A stretch of 6,329 bases of DNA from Anthropogastromicrobium sp052273485 (GTDB lineage: Bacteria > Bacillota > Clostridia > Lachnospirales > Lachnospiraceae), in assembly GCA_052273485.1 (NCBI GenBank), contig DAVZID010000109.1:1-6329 (forward strand). Reading direction: 5' to 3'. This document shows, piece after piece, positions 1-3,429 of the stretch. Positions within the stretch are counted from its first letter, which is position 1. Every line of letters begins with the position of its first letter. The translations under genes and the position numbers were made by a program. The notes beneath the pieces are model-generated. The model made no database searches. It was not told the DNA's origin and saw only the letters and a program-made list of their open reading frames with translations.

Positions 1-63
1 CTTCCATGCTATAAATCCCCATAGCACAGTTACTCCAAAGCAGACTGCCATAATCATATACAT
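1..63 (-). CDS. Possible N-terminal fragment of a membrane protein, cut by the window edge
   Basis: An open frame starts at an ATG at 61-63 and runs off the left edge after 21 codons. The peptide is mostly hydrophobic (Met, Ala, Val, Phe, Gly, Leu, Trp, Ile, then a terminal Lys), as expected for an N-terminal membrane helix or signal anchor. An in-frame TGA lies ten codons upstream, so the start cannot be far away. Two more in-frame ATGs follow at codons 3 and 5. The ribosome binding site is poor: the nearest purine-rich block (AAGGGA) is about 15 bases or more upstream. It would begin a transcription unit separate from the operon at 264-6324, because a terminator-like hairpin lies between. 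No family can be named from so little sequence, and the frame may be chance. Confidence 0.3.
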   Translation of the reverse strand, partial: MYMIMAVCFGVTVLWGFIAWK

Positions 64-109
64 TCTTGCATCAGAATCATATCCCTTATTTCATTATCTT
101 TCCCTTAAT

Positions 110-137
110 TTGATACTATATTTAAGGGATTTATAGT
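110..137 (+). promoter_or_regulatory. Candidate sigma-A-type promoter reading rightward
   Basis: TTGATA at 110-115 (5 of 6 to the -35 consensus) is followed after 16 bases by TATAGT at 132-137 (5 of 6 to the -10 consensus). Transcription would start near 144. One TAAGGGA copy of the symmetric array lies in the spacer and another covers the predicted start site, which suits repression. There is no plus-strand protein gene downstream of any size, so the likely product is the short RNA ending at the hairpin at 206-251. In AT-rich DNA such pairs arise by chance fairly often. Confidence 0.45.
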
Positions 138-144
138 TTTGTAA
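115..144 (-). promoter_or_regulatory. Weak candidate promoter for the left-edge minus-strand gene
   Basis: On the minus strand TATAGT lies at 120-115, with a poor -35-like TTACAA at 144-139 and an 18-base spacer. It would start transcription near 108 and give a leader of about 45 bases before the ATG at 63. It overlaps the plus-strand candidate promoter, so the two could not be occupied by polymerase at once. Support is mainly its position, its -10 box and the surrounding symmetric motif array. Confidence 0.25.
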
Positions 145-199
145 GGGAAAGTAAAAGAACAACTACCATGACACACATATCGTCATTGAATGCTATTAG

Positions 200-246
200 A
201 AATACAGAGCAGCACCGTATGTATTGAACACATACGGCACTGCTCT
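200..246 (-). terminator. Probable terminator of the GH3-GH3-GtrA operon
   Basis: The same inverted repeat lies 17 bases past the stop codon of the GtrA-like gene. Read as minus-strand RNA, the two internal C/A mismatches become U-G and G-U wobbles, so the stem is a continuous 17 pairs with a 7-base loop. The tail is only moderately U-rich (GTATTTCT), so termination leftward may be less tight than rightward. The element is best read as bidirectional. Confidence 0.55.
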
Positions 247-251
247 TTTTT
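206..251 (+). terminator. Intrinsic terminator, plus-strand direction
   Basis: Arms at 206-222 and 230-246 form a stem of 7 plus 8 Watson-Crick pairs around two C/A mismatches (213-214 against 238-239), with a 7-base loop at 223-229. The second arm runs directly into a T-run at 246-251. Hairpin plus immediate T-run is the classical intrinsic terminator layout for rightward transcription. Confidence 0.7.
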
Positions 252-263
252 GTTTATCAACTC

Positions 264-875
264 CTACGCTTCTTTCTTCGCTTCTCCCTCTGGGAAGATA
301 ATCTTAAACACGAAGAAGAAGATAATCATCGATACACCACCTGTGATGAATGTCACAAGCAAGTTATAGATCGCTGGTGGTACATATGCAGATGCGATTG
401 GCATCCATAAGTTATTGAATCCATTGCAGATCAATGAGATAACAACCCACGCGATGAAATACCACATTGCCTGATACCATGGATTTCCGTGGCTCTTGAA
501 TGTAATGTTTCTCTGCAGTGGGAAGTTGATGCACTGTGCCAAAAACGAACCAACTTCATAACTGATAAAGTAACCGAGTCCGCCTCCGATTAATACAGCG
601 CCTGTCGCGTCACGCAATACATTATAGCCAAGCAAACTCCATGTGAAGTCTACTCCAAAGATATGTAACTCAATCTGTGGCCACATAAATTCTGTACCTG
701 CTAATTCTTTTCCAAGCATCCCGGGCATAAATGTAAACACCAGATACTGGAATACGGTAACCATCATACTAAATACAAAGAAATAGAAAATCTGGTATAC
801 CCATTTTGAAAGTTTTGGATGTTTTTCTTCAAATGCGCTCCATTTGTCCATCCACCATTCTTTTATATTATTCAT
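264..875 (-). CDS. GtrA-like four-helix membrane protein
   Basis: This 203-residue protein has four hydrophobic helices at about residues 25-50, 91-117, 135-157 and 169-194. Between helices 2 and 3 is NFPLQRNITF (residues 117-126), which matches the N-F-x-x-x-R-x-x-x-F signature of the GtrA family (PF04138). Family members are thought to help move polyprenyl-phosphate-linked glucose or other sugars across the membrane for surface glycan decoration. Basic residues after that motif and a short KK tail place these parts in the cytoplasm. It is longer than usual GtrA proteins (about 120-150 residues) because of a 30-residue N-terminal stretch and a roughly 38-residue outer loop between helices 1 and 2. 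The ATG at 875 is chosen because GAGG lies 8 bases upstream; a TTG at 893 in frame lacks a suitable site. It is the last gene of the operon, 41 bases after the GH3 gene. The family call is from pattern, and the sugar is unknown. Confidence 0.65.
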   Translation of the reverse strand: MNNIKEWWMDKWSAFEEKHPKLSKWVYQIFYFFVFSMMVTVFQYLVFTFMPGMLGKELAGTEFMWPQIELHIFGVDFTWSLLGYNVLRDATGAVLIGGGLGYFISYEVGSFLAQCINFPLQRNITFKSHGNPWYQAMWYFIAWVVISLICNGFNNLWMPIASAYVPPAIYNLLVTFITGGVSMIIFFFVFKIIFPEGEAKKEA

Positions 876-883
876 TCTTATGA

Positions 884-887
884 CCTC
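884..887 (-). promoter_or_regulatory. Ribosome binding site deciding the GtrA-like start
   Basis: GAGG at 887-884 lies 8 bases before the ATG at 875. It sits inside the longer frame that begins at the TTG at 893, so the shorter 203-residue product is favoured. Confidence 0.6.
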
Positions 888-893
888 GCACAA

Positions 894-914
894 CCAGAGG
901 ATCTGTCCCCCTGG
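894..914 (-). other. Intergenic RNA hairpin between the classical GH3 and GtrA-like genes
   Basis: On the minus-strand RNA, CCAGGGG (914-908) pairs with CCUCUGG (900-894) through six Watson-Crick pairs and one G-U, with a 7-base loop. It begins two bases after the GH3 stop codon and ends six bases before the GAGG site of the next gene. No U-run follows, so it is not an intrinsic terminator. It could set message stability or the ratio between the two products, or be chance. Confidence 0.35.
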
Positions 915-916
915 CT

Positions 917-3340
917 TTATTTCTGTGAAAGCTTCTTCTCGTAAGCTTTGTTTGCCTTCCTGTTACGGAAGAATCCTCCGATTACTTTGCCCATTCCTTT
1001 GAAGAAATGTCCGTTGACTACAGTCAACATTCCCTCTGCCATTTCCAGACTGACCATACCTGCTGTCATCTTAGAAAGTGCACGGAACGGCATGTTATAA
1101 ATAAATAAAATGTTCAGATCTGGTTTGCCCTTCTCTTCACTCTTTTTCTTCATTGCTGTCAAACGGTTGTAGAGAAATCTTGCAAGACCGCTCTTTGCGT
1201 AGTACATCTGGCAAATGGCGTCATTTAAGCGAAGCTCGCCTGACCACTTACCGGACGGAATCGGATAACCGAGCAGTACTTCAAATTCTGCATCGCCGAT
1301 ATTCTGAACCAATCCTGTATAGTAGTAAGGAAGCTCTGCCGGGTTGTATGGAAATTCTGTCGTTGTACCAGCCACTTCTAAACCAGCTGTCAGGCGGATG
1401 TCTGCCACACTGGCACCAATCATGATGTCGTAGGTACCCATTTCCACTTCCCACTGATTCGTCTTAACGTTCCAATAACGGAATGTCTTATCATCAAATG
1501 GGATTCTAACTTCTTTGCTCTCGCCAACTTTTAAGAAGACTTTCTGGAAGCCTTTTAACTCTTTTGCTGGTCTAAATACGATGGCATTTGGAAGTCCCAC
1601 ATAAAGCTGAGCAACTTCTGCACCGTCATATTTGCCTGTGTTAGTGAGTGTAAAGCTTACGCCGTCATTGTCCACTTTGATATCCGAATACTCGAATGTT
1701 GTATAAGATAAACCAAATCCAAATGGATACTGCACACGCACCTTGCTGGTATCGTAATAACGATATCCGATGTAGAGTGCTTCGCGGTACTCAGCATTTC
1801 GCTCCGTACTTGGGTAGTTGCGGATTGCCGGAGTATCTTCATAGCGGATTGGGTATGTCTCGTTTAATCTTCCAGATGGATTTGCTTTTCCTGTCACGAT
1901 GTCAAGCATTGCACTTGCACCAGCCTGTCCGGTCAAGTATCCATGAAGAATTGCTTTACAGCAGTTCTGCCATGGCATCTCAATTGCAGAACCTGCGCTC
2001 AAGACTCCAACTACATTTGCATTGACCTTCACAAGTGCTTCGAGAAGTTCAATCTGGTTCTGTGGAATGCGCATGTGTGTACGGTCCAGACCTTCTGACT
2101 CACTGAGTTCATCCAATCCAAAGCAGTAAATCACAACATCGGCGTTCTGTGCAATATCGAGCGCTTCTTTTTTCAGTGCCTCATCGGCTTCTCCGGTACG
2201 TTTGTAACCACGGCTTGTCCCTACAACCTGAAGATCATAGTTGCCGATTGTCTTTTCCATCGTCTCAACAAATGTTGCATTTACCATTGAAGAACCTGCA
2301 CCCTGATATCTTGGCTCAAATGCGAAATCACCAATCAGCGCCACTTTGCTCTTTGCTGCAAGTGGAAGAGTGTCTTCTACATTTTTCAGAAGTACCGCAC
2401 TTTCTACTGCAGCTCTTCTGGCAAGATCATGATGCTCTGTCTCGCTGAAGGACTTTGGTTTGTCTTTTGCATTCTCTGTCAATGTCAGAATCATATCTAA
2501 AAGCTGATCCACACAGAGGTCAAGCTCTTCCATGGTCAGTCGACCTTCTTCAACAGCTTTGATCACCTGTCTTGCCGAGTCCAGACCAGGATTTGGCATT
2601 TCAAGATTCGAGCCTGCTGCCACACCTGCGACATGATCGTTTGATCCGCCCCAGTCCGTTACTACGAATCCGTCAAATCCCCATTCGCCACGCAAAATTT
2701 CCTGCACCAAATGTTTATTCTCATTCGCATATGTGCCATTGATCTCATTGTAGCTGGTCATGATGCTCTTTGCTTTTCCTTCTTTGACTGCGATTTCAAA
2801 TCCAGTCAGATAGATCTCTCTTAATGTTCTCTCATCAAGTACAGAATTCATTGCCATACGGCGAAGCTCCTGTGAATTCACCGCGAAATGTTTTGGACAT
2901 GCCGCCACACCCTGACTCTGGATTCCCTTTACATAGGCTGCTGCCATCTTACCTGCAAGATAAGGATCTTCTGCAAAATACTCAAAGTTACGACCACATA
3001 ATGGACTTCTCTTCATATTCAGTCCCGGTCCTAACAGTACATTTACATTCTGGACCTTTGCTTCCTCACCAAGCGCAGCACCAATCTCTTCGCCGAGACT
3101 TTCATTCCAGCTGTTTGCCACAGTCGCTGCCGTTGGGAAACACGTTGCCGGAAGTGATGCATTTAATCCAAGGTGGTCGCCTTCACCCTCCTGTCTTCGA
3201 ATTCCATGAGGTCCATCGGAACAAGCGATGGATGGAATATCAAGACGTGGAATATCGCGGCTCTGCCATTCATTTTTTCCGCTAAGAATTGCCGCCTTCT
3301 CTTCGAGTGTCATCTTATTTAATAAATCCTGATGTTTCAC
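917..3340 (-). CDS. Glycoside hydrolase family 3 beta-glucosidase-like enzyme, classical domain order, probably cytoplasmic
   Basis: This 807-residue enzyme should remove terminal beta-linked sugars, most often glucose, with retention. Domains in order: GH3 N-terminal barrel (about residues 10-290), GH3 C-terminal alpha/beta domain (about 311-546, ending YPFGFGLSYTTF), fibronectin-III-like domain (about 555-650), then an extension of some 145 residues. Active-site features are intact: D42 in SDGPHGIR, R117 in CGRNFEY, K150-H151 in PKHFAVN, nucleophile D229 in FVVTDWGG, and likely acid/base E416 in SESEGLDR. No signal peptide is visible, so it is probably cytoplasmic and would act on imported or internal glycosides. 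The C-terminal extension has a hydrophobic, Met- and Gly-rich stretch (754-791) and a basic tail (792-807), which may bind membrane. The GTG at 3340 is chosen because GGAGG lies 6 bases upstream and the family's N-terminal pattern (LLNKMTLEEK) begins right there. An in-frame ATG at 3397 would add 19 unrelated residues. GH3 membership is certain; the exact sugar is not. Confidence 0.93.
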   Translation of the reverse strand: MKHQDLLNKMTLEEKAAILSGKNEWQSRDIPRLDIPSIACSDGPHGIRRQEGEGDHLGLNASLPATCFPTAATVANSWNESLGEEIGAALGEEAKVQNVNVLLGPGLNMKRSPLCGRNFEYFAEDPYLAGKMAAAYVKGIQSQGVAACPKHFAVNSQELRRMAMNSVLDERTLREIYLTGFEIAVKEGKAKSIMTSYNEINGTYANENKHLVQEILRGEWGFDGFVVTDWGGSNDHVAGVAAGSNLEMPNPGLDSARQVIKAVEEGRLTMEELDLCVDQLLDMILTLTENAKDKPKSFSETEHHDLARRAAVESAVLLKNVEDTLPLAAKSKVALIGDFAFEPRYQGAGSSMVNATFVETMEKTIGNYDLQVVGTSRGYKRTGEADEALKKEALDIAQNADVVIYCFGLDELSESEGLDRTHMRIPQNQIELLEALVKVNANVVGVLSAGSAIEMPWQNCCKAILHGYLTGQAGASAMLDIVTGKANPSGRLNETYPIRYEDTPAIRNYPSTERNAEYREALYIGYRYYDTSKVRVQYPFGFGLSYTTFEYSDIKVDNDGVSFTLTNTGKYDGAEVAQLYVGLPNAIVFRPAKELKGFQKVFLKVGESKEVRIPFDDKTFRYWNVKTNQWEVEMGTYDIMIGASVADIRLTAGLEVAGTTTEFPYNPAELPYYYTGLVQNIGDAEFEVLLGYPIPSGKWSGELRLNDAICQMYYAKSGLARFLYNRLTAMKKKSEEKGKPDLNILFIYNMPFRALSKMTAGMVSLEMAEGMLTVVNGHFFKGMGKVIGGFFRNRKANKAYEKKLSQK

Positions 3341-3346
3341 TTCTTT

Positions 3347-3351
3347 CCTCC
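3347..3351 (-). promoter_or_regulatory. Strong ribosome binding site for the GTG start of the classical GH3 gene
   Basis: GGAGG at 3351-3347 is followed by a 6-base spacer AAAGAA and then GTG at 3340-3338. This is far better placed than the AAGGA only three bases before the in-frame ATG at 3397, so it fixes the start. Confidence 0.85.
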
Positions 3352-3367
3352 AACAAATGTGGAAAAG

Positions 3368-3389
3368 GGAACCAGCCATTTCCTGGTCC
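3368..3389 (-). other. Intergenic RNA hairpin between the two GH3 genes
   Basis: In the 89-base gap, GGACCAG (3389-3383) pairs with CTGGTTCC (3375-3368) as seven pairs with one bulged U (3371) and a 7-base loop. An alternative pairs GGAACC (3395-3390) with GGTTCC (3373-3368). Only four U residues interrupted by C follow, so it is at best a weak attenuator, or an RNA-processing or stability element. It lies 17 bases before the GGAGG of the downstream gene. Confidence 0.35.
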
Positions 3390-3429
3390 GGTTCCATCTT
3401 TCCTTCTTACTTCTATCATCTCAATGAGA

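Larger units (their letters stand above)
82..148. promoter_or_regulatory. Four-copy symmetric TCCCTTA / TAAGGGA array (operator-like)
   Basis: The 7-mer TCCCTTA occurs at 82-88 and 101-107, and its complement TAAGGGA at 123-129 and 142-148. Start-to-start distances are 19, 22 and 19. Both outer and inner pairs are mirrored about the same point, position 115, while the bases between the copies are not palindromic. Longer matches exist: CTTTCCCTTA at 98-107 pairs with TAAGGGAAAG at 142-151, and ATCCCTTA at 81-88 with TAAGGGAT at 123-130. Spacing near two helical turns puts the copies on roughly one face of the DNA, as expected for cooperative binding by a dimeric or tetrameric regulator. The array overlaps candidate promoters in both directions. 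The regulator is unknown. Confidence 0.5.
144..251 (+). ncRNA. Candidate small RNA, about 105 nt
   Basis: The unit is defined by a promoter-like pair at 110-137 and a strong hairpin plus T-run at 206-251. Between them there is no convincing coding sequence: a 19-codon frame from the ATG at 168 to the TGA at 225-227 has no ribosome binding site at a useful distance and runs into the terminator stem. The transcript would face the convergent operon end, so read-through would be antisense to the GtrA-like gene. It matches no RNA family I recognise. It may be a regulatory RNA, a short leader, or just convergent terminator sequence with a chance promoter. Confidence 0.3.

Noticed and set aside
2..136. 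Plus-strand frame open from the left edge to a TAG near 134
   Set aside because: The translated composition (His, Ile, Tyr and Leu without pattern) resembles non-coding AT-rich DNA and it crosses the symmetric motif array.
98..151. Reading the CTTTCCCTTA / TAAGGGAAAG inverted repeat as a terminator hairpin or mobile-element ends
   Set aside because: The loop would be 34 bases, there is no T-run after it, and no transposase or target duplication is seen. Mirror symmetry with a second nested pair fits an operator array better.
168..227. 19-codon plus-strand frame (ATG at 168 to TGA at 225-227) inside the candidate small RNA
   Set aside because: No ribosome binding site within a useful distance (nearest AAGGGA is about 20 bases upstream), and its end runs into the terminator stem.
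875..893. TTG start at 893 for the GtrA-like gene
   Set aside because: It would place the GAGG binding site inside the coding region, and the intergenic hairpin ends directly against it. The ATG at 875 has correct spacing.
1696..2448. Further plus-strand open frames at 1696-2025 and 2149-2448
   Set aside because: Both are antisense to intact GH3 coding sequence, with low-complexity His/Leu/Ser composition and no family pattern.
2824..3285. 153-codon open frame on the plus strand, antisense to the classical GH3
   Set aside because: Composition is rich in Ser, Leu, His and Pro with no recognisable domain, and the opposite strand carries conserved GH3 motifs throughout. It is a reverse-strand shadow.
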